From BOG-908 sp963795825 (GTDB lineage Bacteria > Pseudomonadota > Alphaproteobacteria > Acetobacterales > Acetobacteraceae), in the NCBI GenBank assembly GCA_963795825.1, contig CAWCIW010000001.1, positions 124,001 through 188,000 of the forward strand: a DNA stretch of 64,000 nucleotides, written 5' to 3'. The number at the start of each line of letters is the position of its first letter. The first letter of the stretch is position 1. The translations under genes were made by a program, and so were the position numbers. The notes beneath the pieces were generated by a model. It was not told the origin of the DNA. It searched no databases and worked only from the letters and a program-made list of their open reading frames with translations. Below are positions 42,911-51,425 of the stretch, one piece after another.

Positions 42911-42960
42911 AGTAAAAGTTTTTTGGTCCTTTTTTTCAAAAAAGGACTGCTTGCTTTCTT
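42911..42960. repeat. Palindromic element, single arm between fabF and mltG (copy q)
   Basis: A lone TT-subtype arm with GGAC base, 37 bases after the fabF stop and 15 bases before the mltG start. Confidence 0.88.
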
Positions 42961-42975
42961 CCTGGGTAGCTTCCG

Positions 42976-43917
42976 TTGCGTAAGCTCCTGCTCGCCAGCG
43001 CACTGCTTGCTGCCGCGGCCTATGGCGTGCTTACCGCATACAGGCAGCCAGGCCCGCTTACACATCCGGCGGATGTCGTCGTTCCAAGAGGCGCCTTCGC
43101 CGGCGTGGCGCAGGCTTTGCGCGCGGCCGGCGTGGTGGATCATGCGTGGGAGCTGCGCGGGTTCGAAGCGGCGAGCCGTTGGCTTGGCCCGGTGAAAGCG
43201 GGTGAGTTTGCCTTTCCGGCGGGCGCCAGTGTCGAACAGGTTTTGGCTGTGTTGCGGCGTGGCCGGCCGGTGCAGCATCTGGTGACGGTGCCTGAGGGCG
43301 TGACGGCTGCGCGGGTGGCTAGGCTGGTTGCAGGCGCGCGGGGGCTTGGCGGGGCGGTTGCCGTGCCGGAGGAGGGCGGTTTTCTGCCAGAGAGTTATGC
43401 TTACCAGCTTGGCGACAGCGCGGATGCGGTTTTGGCGCGCGGGCGGGCGGCGATGGCCGAGACGGTGGCGCGGGTTTGGAGCGGGCGGGCGGCGGGGTTG
43501 GCGTTGCGCTCCCCGGAAGAGCTGGTGGTTCTGGCGAGCCTGGTGGAGCGGGAGACGCATCTGCCGGCCGAGCGTGCCGTGGTTGCCGCGGTATTTCTGA
43601 ACCGGCTCAGGGCCGGAATGCGGTTGCAGGCTGATGCGAGCGTGGAGTTCGGAGCCGGGGGTGGGGCCGACATGCTCGGGCACGGCTTGCGGCGCGACGA
43701 ACTGGCGTGGGTGACGCCGTATAATTCGTATGCGCTGGCGGGTTTGCCCGGGGGGCCGATCTGCGATCCCGGGGCGGCTTCGCTGCAGGCTGCGGCGCAT
43801 CCTGCGGCGACGGATGCTTTGTATTTCGTGGCGGACGGGACGGGCGGGCATGTGTTTACCCGGTCGCTTGAGGTGCATCGCGCGAATGTTGCACGGTATC
43901 GGGCGCTCGGGCGGTAG
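42976..43917 (+). CDS. mltG: Endolytic murein transglycosylase
   Basis: 313 residues from TTG 42976. One N-terminal membrane anchor (LLLASALLAAAAYGVLTAYR), a LysM-like region, then the catalytic domain with the glutamate in VLASLVERETHLPAERA. The end has WVTPYNSYALAGLPGGPICD, the YceG signature. MltG cuts nascent peptidoglycan strands and sets glycan length at the inner membrane. In related genomes yicC and gmk follow; here yicC is missing and an RTX-type gene lies between. Confidence 0.94.
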   Translation: MRKLLLASALLAAAAYGVLTAYRQPGPLTHPADVVVPRGAFAGVAQALRAAGVVDHAWELRGFEAASRWLGPVKAGEFAFPAGASVEQVLAVLRRGRPVQHLVTVPEGVTAARVARLVAGARGLGGAVAVPEEGGFLPESYAYQLGDSADAVLARGRAAMAETVARVWSGRAAGLALRSPEELVVLASLVERETHLPAERAVVAAVFLNRLRAGMRLQADASVEFGAGGGADMLGHGLRRDELAWVTPYNSYALAGLPGGPICDPGAASLQAAAHPAATDALYFVADGTGGHVFTRSLEVHRANVARYRALGR

Positions 43918-44038
43918 GCGGGGTTTTACGGTGGAGGCTGGGCGGCGCTGTGGGAAGTTGTTCCGCGCGGCCTCTGATTGGTTGCGTGTGTTCGCCCGGC
44001 TGTGTGTCGGCGCGTGACGGGCGGCCGGGACGGAAGGC

Positions 44039-44069
44039 AAAAAAAGGGGGCTAGTCTTTCGACTAGCCC
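44039..44069 (-). terminator. Rho-independent terminator of the RTX-type gene
   Basis: GGGCTAGTC-TTTC-GACTAGCCC forms a 9-bp stem. Read on the minus strand it is followed by a run of seven T after a few C. It lies about 20 bases beyond the RTX-gene stop. Confidence 0.88.
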
Positions 44070-44089
44070 ACTTTTCAGAGAAGCGGGTT

Positions 44090-45448
44090 TTAGGTGTTGC
44101 TGCCGCTGCCGTTGGCGACGTGGAGCTGGCTGACGCTGGAGAGACCAACGAAGGTGACCGTGCTCTGGTCGGACAGGGTGACCGTGAGGCCGAAGGTGTT
44201 CGACGTTGCGCTGTTGAGATCGGCCTGGACCTGCGCGGTGGTTTCACCGAGGAAGTTGACCGAGTCATTGCCGGCAGCAAAGTCGTAGATCGTGACGTGG
44301 GCGGAGGTGCCACCGTCGTTGATGCCGAAGATGTTGGTGCCGTTGCCGCCGAAGAGGGTCTCGCTGCCGCCGGTGGCCGTGCCGCCGGTGGTGTCGTTGC
44401 CGCCGGTCTGGAAGTAGTTGTAACCGGTCTCGCTGCCGACGAACGTTGCAGACGAGCTGCTGTCGTTGGAGCCGAAGAAGTTCGCGCGGCCGTCGGCATT
44501 GGCAGCGTTGAGGGTTTCGTTGCCCGTTCCGGCGACGAACGTGGCCACGCTGCCGGAGGTGTCGCCGGCGAAGGAGATGTTGTCACCCGACGCGCCGAAG
44601 ATGACGCTGGAGCCGCTGCCGCCGACGATGGAGTCGGACATCGTGCCGCCGGCTGCCGGCGAGCCGCCGACGAAGGTGAGGGGGCCGGACCCGCCGAAGA
44701 TGCTGCTGCCGCCGACCGAGTCGAAGATGTTGGTCGTGCCGGCACCGGCCGTGATGATATCGCCGGACGGGCCGGACGACGTGGCGTTGTCACCGACTAC
44801 GACGTTGAGCGTGCTGGTGGAGTCCGTGCCGCCGAAGATCGTCTGCCCGTTGGTGGCGGCGATCACGTCGTCGAAATGGCCATCGGCCAGGACGGTGGAG
44901 TGGCCGTCGCCGAGATAGACGAGATCGCCCGGTGCCGAGCCGCTGCTGCCGACGGTGTCGTTCAGGACGATGAGGCCGTTGCCGGCGCCGCTGAATACCG
45001 TGCTGAAGCCGGTCGACGTATTGATCGTGTCCGCGCCCGAGCCGCCGGTGATGGTATCACCGGTGCCGGTGCCGCCGACATAGTTGTTGGCGCCGGATAC
45101 GAAGGTGACCTGGTTGTTCGGGCCGGTCGCGTCATAGGTGGTGGAGCCGGTTGCGAGGACAGTGTCGCCGCCCTGGCTCGAGCCGGTGACGGTGGTCGGA
45201 AGACCCACGTCCACGAACGTGTGCTGGTTGCCGAACTGCAGCGCGAAGGTGTTCGTGCTGGTGTTCGAAAAGATGTCGTTCAGGATGTTCGGCCCGGCAA
45301 CCTGGGTCTGCGGGTTCGACAACACCTGCACGGTATCATTGCCGACTGCGTTCTGAAACGCGACTGCGTAATTTATCGTGCTGGTGCCGTTCACCTTGAA
45401 GACAATCGGCGTTCCGGACGCCCCCGGAACTGAAACTGTTGTTGCCAT
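44090..45448 (-). CDS. RTX-like glycine/aspartate-rich secreted protein
   Basis: 452 residues from ATG 45448, rich in G, S, T, N, D and poor in charged basic residues. Degenerate nonapeptide-like blocks are seen, such as GGTGTGDTITGGSGADTI, VGGSGSSVIFGASGDNISFA and TLFGGNGTNIFGI. A C-terminal region YDFAAGNDSVNFLGETTAQV looks like the end of a type I-secreted protein. No N-terminal signal peptide is present, in keeping with ABC (type I) export; no exporter is in the window. It may be a surface or matrix protein. Its insertion between mltG and gmk, antisense, is unusual. Confidence 0.75.
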   Translation of the reverse strand: MATTVSVPGASGTPIVFKVNGTSTINYAVAFQNAVGNDTVQVLSNPQTQVAGPNILNDIFSNTSTNTFALQFGNQHTFVDVGLPTTVTGSSQGGDTVLATGSTTYDATGPNNQVTFVSGANNYVGGTGTGDTITGGSGADTINTSTGFSTVFSGAGNGLIVLNDTVGSSGSAPGDLVYLGDGHSTVLADGHFDDVIAATNGQTIFGGTDSTSTLNVVVGDNATSSGPSGDIITAGAGTTNIFDSVGGSSIFGGSGPLTFVGGSPAAGGTMSDSIVGGSGSSVIFGASGDNISFAGDTSGSVATFVAGTGNETLNAANADGRANFFGSNDSSSSATFVGSETGYNYFQTGGNDTTGGTATGGSETLFGGNGTNIFGINDGGTSAHVTIYDFAAGNDSVNFLGETTAQVQADLNSATSNTFGLTVTLSDQSTVTFVGLSSVSQLHVANGSGSNT

Positions 45449-45729
45449 GGTACCCGTACCCCACCCTGAAAGTCTGCCCGAAGATGCTGCGCCGCACTCG
45501 TCTGCTCGGCTCGTGACACGTCTATCAAACGAAAGCCGAGACAACAACCTCGAAATGTCTGGCGACGCATGTTTTTTCCGTTTGCTCGGACAGAGCGGTG
45601 AGCGGTGTGGCTGAAAACACCCAGCGGTTGTATTACCTGCTCTATACTGATGAGTTCGGCGGCGGCCTGTGTCATGTCAGAGACTCGTAGAAAAGATCTT
45701 GTCCGCCAGGTGTTTTGTTGTGGAACGAT

Positions 45730-46374
45730 ATGACAGAAGCTTTGACTTTGCCGCGGCGCGGCGTTTGCCTGGTCGTTGCTGCGCCGTCGGGCGCCGGCAA
45801 GAGTTCGATCGTCAGGGGCCTTTTGGCGGGTGACGGGCGGCTCTCCGCCTCCGTAAGCGTGACAACACGCGCGCCGCGCCCAGGCGAGACGGAAGGCGCA
45901 GATTACTACTTCATCGATATGGAATGTTACGCGGCAATGGCGGCCGGCGGGGAGCTGCTGGAACATGCCGTGGTGTTCGGCCGCGGCTATGGGACGCCGC
46001 GGGCGCCGGTGGAGGCCTGCCTCTCGGCGGGGCGCGACATCGTGCTCGATATCGACTGGCAGGGCTGGCGGCAATTGCGCGCGGCGCTGCCCGGCGATGT
46101 GGTGGGGGTGTTCATCCTGCCGCCCTCGGTGGCGGCGCTCGCGGCGCGGCTGCAGAAGCGCGGCAGCGACAGCGCCGACGAGGTGGCGCGGCGCATGCAG
46201 GCTGCGCGGGACGAGATCGCGCACTGGGACGAGTTCGACTACGTGCTGGTGAATGACGATCTGGCGGCGTGTACGGCGCAGGTGGCCACTATATTAGAGG
46301 CGTCGCGATGCGCGGCGGCGCGCAGCACGGGAGCCGGGGTGCTGGCGCGGGCGATGGTTTCGGGTGGTGCGTAG
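45730..46374 (+). CDS. gmk: Guanylate kinase
   Basis: 214 residues from ATG 45730. LVVAAPSGAGKSSIVRGLL holds the P-loop (18-26), SVTTRAPRPGETEGADYYF the GMP-binding region, and FDYVLVNDDL the C-terminal motif. It phosphorylates GMP to GDP. The gene is the usual distal member of the mltG-yicC-gmk group, here separated from mltG by the RTX gene. The prophage remnant begins right after it. Confidence 0.95.
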   Translation: MTEALTLPRRGVCLVVAAPSGAGKSSIVRGLLAGDGRLSASVSVTTRAPRPGETEGADYYFIDMECYAAMAAGGELLEHAVVFGRGYGTPRAPVEACLSAGRDIVLDIDWQGWRQLRAALPGDVVGVFILPPSVAALAARLQKRGSDSADEVARRMQAARDEIAHWDEFDYVLVNDDLAACTAQVATILEASRCAAARSTGAGVLARAMVSGGA

Positions 46375-46381
46375 GCCCGGG

Positions 46382-46711
46382 TCAGGTGTGGCGGGCCAGC
46401 TTGTGCGCGGTGCGCAGCAGAAAGGCGCGGTCCTCGGGGTCGCAGGAGCGATAGAGGCGTAGCATCGCCAGCTCGTCGCCGGTGGCGGGGTCGGCCGGGT
46501 TGGCGCCTTGCAGGAGATGCTCGATCGAGGCGTCCAGCGCTTCGGCGATGCGGGTGATGTTGCCGCGGAGCTGGCCCGCGCGGTCCGTCTCCCACTGGGC
46601 GACGGCGCTGCGGCTGACTCCGCAGGCGGCGGCGAGATCATCCTGGGTGAGGCCGCGTGCGCGGCGCAAGGCACGGATACGGGTGCCGACGCTGTGTTGC
46701 TCTTCCTGCAT
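46382..46711 (-). CDS. XRE-family helix-turn-helix repressor (prophage type)
   Basis: 109 residues. The helix-turn-helix is RRARGLTQDDLAAACGVSRS through AVAQWE at residues 16-41. The short C-terminal part (LRLYRSCDPEDRAFLLRTAH) is of a kind seen in prophage repressors. It is divergent from the next gene, and a promoter with a dyad operator lies between, so it probably represses the phage-like operon and itself. Confidence 0.88.
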   Translation of the reverse strand: MQEEQHSVGTRIRALRRARGLTQDDLAAACGVSRSAVAQWETDRAGQLRGNITRIAEALDASIEHLLQGANPADPATGDELAMLRLYRSCDPEDRAFLLRTAHKLARHT

Positions 46712-46757
46712 GCTCGGGAGAATACGCCAGAGATACTAACAAATCCAGGTGACCCCG

Positions 46758-46801
46758 TTGACATCAGCGTGTCAGTGCTTCTAACGTTCGTGTTAGCGAA
46801 C
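46758..46801 (+). promoter_or_regulatory. Sigma-70-type promoter with dyad operator before the phage-like operon
   Basis: TTGACA at 46758-46763, an 18-base spacer, then TAACGT at 46782-46787. Two overlapping dyads cover the -10: CTAAC-N6-GTTAG at 46781-46796 and GTTCG-N6-CGAAC at 46786-46801. A bound repressor would block it. AGGAGG at 46802-46807 then serves the TTG start at 46813. Confidence 0.65.
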
Positions 46802-46812
46802 AGGAGGCGAAG

Positions 46813-47103
46813 TTGCGGGCACATGTGCATTGGACGCCGGCGTTGGACGAGCGGCTGAAGGGATTGCGCGAGGCGGGCGTGACCTGGGACGGAATTGCCG
46901 AGGCGCTCGGGCTTGGGCGCAACACCGTTCTGGAGCGCGGCCGCAAGATCGGGGCGCGACGGTTGCGGCCGGTGGTGGCGCCCGTGGTGGAAGAGGCGCG
47001 CGACCGGCCGGCGCGGCAGGCTGGGCATCCGATCACATGGGGGCTGTTGACCGCGGGGACCGTGCTCGACGGCGAAGCTTACCCGTATCCTGTCTTTTTA
47101 TAG
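46813..47103 (+). CDS. Small helix-turn-helix protein, GcrA-like N-terminus
   Basis: 96 residues from TTG 46813, supported by AGGAGG five bases upstream. HWTPALDERLKGLREAGVTW followed by DGIAEALGLGRNTVLERGRK resembles the DNA-binding start of GcrA-type proteins or phage regulators. The rest is basic then hydrophobic with no known domain. It heads the rightward phage-like operon. A role in early control is inferred only. Confidence 0.65.
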   Translation: MRAHVHWTPALDERLKGLREAGVTWDGIAEALGLGRNTVLERGRKIGARRLRPVVAPVVEEARDRPARQAGHPITWGLLTAGTVLDGEAYPYPVFL

Positions 47104-47112
47104 GAACAAACA

Positions 47113-47598
47113 ATGAACATATTCGATTTTGCGACGGACGGGCTTATGGACGAGGCGCTGTCCGAGCGGTCACGCGACGTGGATGCGGCGTATATCATCT
47201 ACCGGCTGGAGGAGGCGGGGGCGACGCTGCTGGCTTTGCCGGGGACGGGGTACTCGACGCGCATGAAGGTCAGTCACCTCGAGGTGGTGCAGGAGGCGTG
47301 CGAGGTATTTGGCGCGTCCGGCTCGGGGCAGATACGGCCGCCGGTGCCTTCGGCGGCGCGGATCACCCGCATGGACGAGGCGCTGGGATGGATCGCGCTG
47401 ATCCCGCGCGAGCGCTACGTGCTGCGGCGGATCGTGGGGGCGCGGTGCCTGGTCAGCCCGGTGACGGAGCGGCACCTGTTTTCGTGGCGGCGGCTGGGCG
47501 GGGTGATGGGGGCCGACCACAAAGCGGTGCAGCGTTGGCATGCGCAGGGAGTCGATATGCTGGTGGCGGCGGTCGGCGCGTTGCGGCGGGAGTGTTAG
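47113..47598 (+). CDS. DUF6362-family phage-type protein
   Basis: 161 residues. VDAAYIIYRLEEAGATLLAL followed by PGTGYSTRMKVSHLEVVQEA, and YVLRRIVGARCLVSP, then LFSWRRLGGVMGADHKAVQR, match my recollection of DUF6362, seen in prophages and gene-transfer-agent-like regions of Alphaproteobacteria. The C-terminal block has a helix-turn-helix look. In phages it usually precedes the terminase genes, as here. Function unknown. Confidence 0.75.
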   Translation: MNIFDFATDGLMDEALSERSRDVDAAYIIYRLEEAGATLLALPGTGYSTRMKVSHLEVVQEACEVFGASGSGQIRPPVPSAARITRMDEALGWIALIPRERYVLRRIVGARCLVSPVTERHLFSWRRLGGVMGADHKAVQRWHAQGVDMLVAAVGALRREC

Positions 47599-47622
47599 AC
47601 GATGCGGCGTGGACCGGTCCGT

Positions 47623-47973
47623 TCAGTCACCGGTCCGGTCCAGCGTGAGGGCGTAGCGGCAGCGTGGCGAGGCGAGCGTGCCTTCGATGCGGTCGCCTGC
47701 GAGCTGGCCGGTGAAGGTGAGCTCGTAGGGTTTCTTGTCGAGGCCGGGGAGCGTGGTGCTGGCGGCCAGCGCGGTGCCGGTGATTGTGCCGGTCAGGGTG
47801 AGCGTGCCGTCGGCGGGCGAGACGGTGATTGCGTTGCCGCGCCTGGTGAGGGTGGCGCGGGTTTGCGGGTCACACGCGCCGGCTATGGGGCGCTGCGGGC
47901 CGGTGAACACTTCGGTGTGCTGCAGGCCGGTGCAGGCGGCGAGCGGGATCAGCAATGTGATGATGGTGCGCAT
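47623..47973 (-). CDS. Small lipoprotein, META/copper-resistance-like size, unknown
   Basis: 116 residues from ATG 47973. The start MRTIITLLIPLAAC is a lipoprotein signal with the cysteine at 14. The mature part is rich in threonine and beta-strand-like (AITVSPADGTLTLTGTITG, then GDRIEGTLASPRCRYALTL). It runs against the phage-like genes, so it may be a cargo (moron) gene. No family is certain. Confidence 0.65.
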   Translation of the reverse strand: MRTIITLLIPLAACTGLQHTEVFTGPQRPIAGACDPQTRATLTRRGNAITVSPADGTLTLTGTITGTALAASTTLPGLDKKPYELTFTGQLAGDRIEGTLASPRCRYALTLDRTGD

Positions 47974-48217
47974 GTGCAGGCTTTTAGCAGGGGCATTTGC
48001 GTTTGGGCAGGTGATTTCCTTGTTTTTGGCGCGAAGTGATTTTTGTGGTTGCCCAGGAACCCCAACTTTATGTATATTTTGCTCAAGGATGGCGGTTTGA
48101 GCGAACGACTGGCTCACTGCGGTTTCCTGAAGATCGTTGCCTGGTATCGGGATTAGCGGATTTCGCAGTTGGGCGGAATACGCTTTGCCGTGATGTGAGC
48201 AGGCGATCGGAGGTGGA

Positions 48218-48463
48218 ATGAAAGTGGAAGAGATGTCACCGCTGGACGTGTTGCTGATGGCGATGCGGCAATGCTGGAAAGATGAGAAAACGGACGAGGC
48301 GGTGGCGCTTGCGAAAGCGGCCGCGCCTTACGTTCATGCGAAGCCAGCGGGCGGCCGGGGGGCGAGCTCGAAGAGCGGTATGGGGGGCAACAGGCTGGAT
48401 GAGCTCTGCGCAGCGGCCTTCTTCGGCGTTAGCACTGAAGAGGCAGATACGGACGAGCCTTGA
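48218..48463 (+). CDS. Small phage-type protein, possible terminase small-subunit remnant
   Basis: 81 residues preceded by GGAGG. MSPLDVLLMAMRQCWKDEKT followed by EAVALAKAAAPYVHAKPA has the helical pattern of proteins encoded just before large terminases. It is shorter than a full small subunit. It ends inside the probable 5' end of the terminase gene, so the two may be coupled. Confidence 0.6.
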   Translation: MKVEEMSPLDVLLMAMRQCWKDEKTDEAVALAKAAAPYVHAKPAGGRGASSKSGMGGNRLDELCAAAFFGVSTEEADTDEP

Positions 48464-48482
48464 GGGCTGGTCGCGTGTAGCG

Positions 48483-49790
48483 ATGCGATCGACCGGGCAG
48501 GTACCGGCGGCGCACCATTTGCGAATACTCACTATGTTGCAGGAGCTGGAGAAAGGCACGATGCGGCAGCTGCTGGTGCTGCTGCCGCCGGGGTCTGCAA
48601 AAAGCACCTATGCCAGCAAGATATTTCCGGCCTGGTGGCTGATACGCAACCCGCAGCATTCGGTGATCATGGCCTGCCATACGGCGCGGCTGGCGGAGCA
48701 TTTCGGCCGTAGCGTGCGTGGTTTGTTGGAGGAGCACTCCGAGCACATGGATGTTCAGGTGCGGGCGGATGCGCGGGCGGCGGTGCGGTTTTCGACCGAG
48801 CAGGGGGGAGAGTTTTTCGGCATCGGCGTGCATGGTGCGGTGACCGGGCGGCGTGCCGACCTGGCAATCATCGACGATCCTATCAAGAGTTTTGCGGATG
48901 CTGAGAGTTTTTCGGCGCGTGAACATTTGTGGGACTGGTTTCGCTCCGAGTTGCTGACGCGTATGAAGCCGCGCGGCCGTATCGTGCTTGTGATGACGCG
49001 CTGGCATTCCGACGATATTGCCGGGCGGCTGATCGAAAAGGGTGGCTGGGCCTCGCTGCGTCTGCCGGCTCTGGCGGAGTCGGCCGATCCGATGGGGCGG
49101 GCGCCTGGCGAGGCGCTGTGGCCGGAGTGGGAGGATCTTGCGGCAATCGAGGCGAAGCGGGCGCTGATGGGGGAGCGGCAGTTCGCCGCGTTGTTCCAGC
49201 AAATGCCGCTGCTTGCGAGTGGCACGCTTTTCAATGTGAAGGGGATGCGTGTGGTCGATACGGTGCCGGACGGCGTGGCCGTTCGGGGCTGGGACCTGGC
49301 AGGTACGGCTGGCGACTCCGGTGATCCTGACTGGACTGTTGGGGTGAAGCTGGTTCGCGATACGCAGGGTGCGGTGTTCATCGACGATGTGGTGCGGTTT
49401 CGTGGCGTGTCCGCGGAGGTGGCCGACCGGATACGGATGGTTGCCATGGCAGATGGGCAGGCGGTGGCGATCGGATTGCCGCAGGATCCGGGACAGGCGG
49501 GGAAGAGCCAGATCATGTTCCTGACCCAGCAACTGGCCGGCTTTCGGGTTGTGGCATCTCCCGAGACGGGATCGAAGGAGTTGCGGGCGGTGCCGGTGGC
49601 ATCGCAGGTTTCGAACGGTGCGATTGCGATGCGCCGGGCGGCTTGGAACTCGCTGTTCATGGATGAGCTGGCGAATTTCCCGCATGGGCGGAAAGACGAC
49701 CAGGTGGACGCGCTTGGGCGGGCGTTCACGATGTTGCTGAACACCGGTGCGCCGGCAAAGTTCATCAGGTCGGGGTTTTCGACGCGCTGA
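48483..49790 (+). CDS. Phage terminase large subunit
   Basis: 435 residues from ATG 48483. LLVLLPPGSAKSTYASKIFP holds Walker A, LAIIDDPIKSFADAESF Walker B, and VLVMTRWHSDDIAGRLI is the motif after it. The nuclease half has GWDLAGTAGDSGDPDWTVG and GRKDDQVDALGRAF. It packages DNA into the prohead. Homology appears to begin before the first ATG (LEGWSRVAMRSTGQVPAAHH), so the true start may be an unusual codon inside the upstream gene. The frame is intact. Confidence 0.92.
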   Translation: MRSTGQVPAAHHLRILTMLQELEKGTMRQLLVLLPPGSAKSTYASKIFPAWWLIRNPQHSVIMACHTARLAEHFGRSVRGLLEEHSEHMDVQVRADARAAVRFSTEQGGEFFGIGVHGAVTGRRADLAIIDDPIKSFADAESFSAREHLWDWFRSELLTRMKPRGRIVLVMTRWHSDDIAGRLIEKGGWASLRLPALAESADPMGRAPGEALWPEWEDLAAIEAKRALMGERQFAALFQQMPLLASGTLFNVKGMRVVDTVPDGVAVRGWDLAGTAGDSGDPDWTVGVKLVRDTQGAVFIDDVVRFRGVSAEVADRIRMVAMADGQAVAIGLPQDPGQAGKSQIMFLTQQLAGFRVVASPETGSKELRAVPVASQVSNGAIAMRRAAWNSLFMDELANFPHGRKDDQVDALGRAFTMLLNTGAPAKFIRSGFSTR

Positions 49791-49823
49791 TCCGGCGCGA
49801 TCAGCTTTTGAGGGAGGTGCAGG

Positions 49824-50624
49824 TTGTATCGAACGATTTGCGATCTTCTGCCGTTCGACCAGGATTATGCGGAGCGCTCGCGGCAGCTTTCGATCTACCA
49901 GAAGCTGCTGGACGGGACGTTTTACGATGCGCTGCCCTATGAGTTTCATGAGGAGCGGACATCGTCAGGCGAGTATATCCCGTTGCGGCAGAGGCGTCCG
50001 TCCGTACGCTACGGACTAGCGCGCCTGGTGGTGGAGGACAGCGTGGCGCTGCTGTTCAGCGAAGGGCATTTTCCGGCGTTCGACTCGCCTGATCCTGTGG
50101 TGCGCGATGCTCTGGCTGCTGTGGCGCGCGACCTCAAGCTCAACGCTATCATGGTGGAAGCCGGGCTGCGCGGCTCGATCGGTTCCGTGGCGTTGCTGCT
50201 GCGGGTGTTGCGCGGGCGGGTGTTCGTTGATGTTCTGGATACGCCGTATCTGTGGCCGCAATGGGCGGCCGATGCGCCAGACACGCTTTGCAGGGTTGTT
50301 GAGCGCTACAAGGTGAGTGGCGCCAACCTAGCGGCGCAGGGCTTCGCCGTCAGCGATATCGGCGGAGTCTATTGGTTTCAGCGCGTTTGGGACAAGGAGT
50401 TCGAGCGCTGGTATGAGCCGCTGGCGGTTGGCAGTGCGGGGCTGCCTGTCGAGGATCCGGAGCGGACGATACGGCATGGGCTGGGGTTCGTGCCGCTCGT
50501 CTGGGTGAAGAATCTGCCGGGCGGTGGTGGCGGGGTGGATGGCGCTTGCACTTTCCGAAGTGCGATCGATACCAGTATCGAAATCGATTACCAGTTGAGC
50601 CAGGCGGGGCGGGGACTGAAATAC
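49824..50624 (+). pseudogene. Phage portal protein, N-terminal part only
   Basis: From TTG 49824 (GGGAGG seven bases upstream), 267 residues agree with phage portal proteins: ICDLLPFDQDYAERSRQLSI, VRYGLARLVVEDSVALLFSE, and IEIDYQLSQAGRGLKY. The family normally continues with SSDPTL and a long C-terminal half. Here the reading changes abruptly after GLKY (about 50624) into an unrelated frame that runs to 50945. The missing part was lost in a deletion or rearrangement. A portal this short would not assemble. Confidence 0.8.
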
Positions 50625-51150
50625 CGTTCCGCCCACAACACAGAGCAACGATGGCTGGACGACACTCGCCAACGAAAGCTGGACGGTGGCCGTCGCAAAC
50701 ACGGGATCGGCCGCGACCAGCGCCGGCAGCGTAAGTGTCACGATGGCGAGCCTGGCCAATCTTGCCGTGGGCCAGGCGGTCTCCGGACCCGGCATCGCCG
50801 CCGGCACCACGGTCAGCGCTCTGGGCGGTTCTGCCATCACCCTCTCGGCTCCGCTCACCGCCGCGGTCGCGCCCGCAACCAAGCTCAGCTTCGGTTCGGG
50901 CACGGCAGCGGCGTCGCCCGCGGAGACATATCGCCAATCCTATAACCGATACCTGCGTCAACACGCGTCCGTCCTCGGCTGCAGCGGTCTCATTGATCCT
51001 GACAAGATCTTTGCGGACCAGGCAGGCTCCGGGAAATGGCGTGTGGATCTCGGATCGGCAAGCGCCGACGGCGTGCATCCCGCCGCCGTACTGCATCAGG
51101 CGGCAGTGAATGCCGGGCTGATCACGCCGGCGATGTTCCAGGCGCCCTGA
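50620..51150 (+). pseudogene. C-terminal remnant of a phage tail protein with SGNH-hydrolase end
   Basis: A frame with no start of its own opens at 50620 and runs 176 codons. It has an alanine/serine/glycine-rich beta region (SLANLAVGQAVSGPGIAAGT) and ends with VDLGSASADGVHPAAVLHQA, where DxxH is the last block of SGNH/GDSL hydrolases. Such domains decorate phage tail or host-recognition proteins. The N-terminal part and all genes between portal and tail are missing. Composition changes from G-rich to C-rich exactly here. Confidence 0.7.
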
Positions 51151-51191
51151 GGCGCCCGACTCCCGGCCCAAACATCACATCGGAGGACAAG

Positions 51192-51425
51192 ATGGAAGAC
51201 CTGCGCCCATGGCTGCGGCAGCCGACGACGATTGCCGGAATCTCCGCGCTGATCGCAACGATCAGCGGGCTGCTGATGGATCAGATCGTCTGGTCCCAGG
51301 CGGTGCCCCTACTCGTGGGCAGCGCGGTCTCGATGCTGCTGCCGGACAATACCGGCGCGCACGACCAGGCCCAGAAGCTCGCTGCCGAAATCGTCGGCAA
51401 ACTCACCAAGAAGGAAACACCGTAA
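51192..51425 (+). CDS. Small membrane protein, holin-like
   Basis: 77 residues from ATG 51192 with CGGAGG at 51181-51186. Two hydrophobic segments are visible (TTIAGISALIATISGLLM and VWSQAVPLLVGSAVSMLL), then a polar tail. Size and position after tail genes suit a phage holin or similar. It overlaps the next gene by one base (TAATG). Confidence 0.6.
   Translation: MEDLRPWLRQPTTIAGISALIATISGLLMDQIVWSQAVPLLVGSAVSMLLPDNTGAHDQAQKLAAEIVGKLTKKETP

Noticed and set aside
43920..45433. 437-residue + strand frame opposite the RTX-like gene
   Set aside because: Low-complexity mirror of the glycine/aspartate-rich gene. The minus strand has the terminator, start codon and RTX-like repeats.
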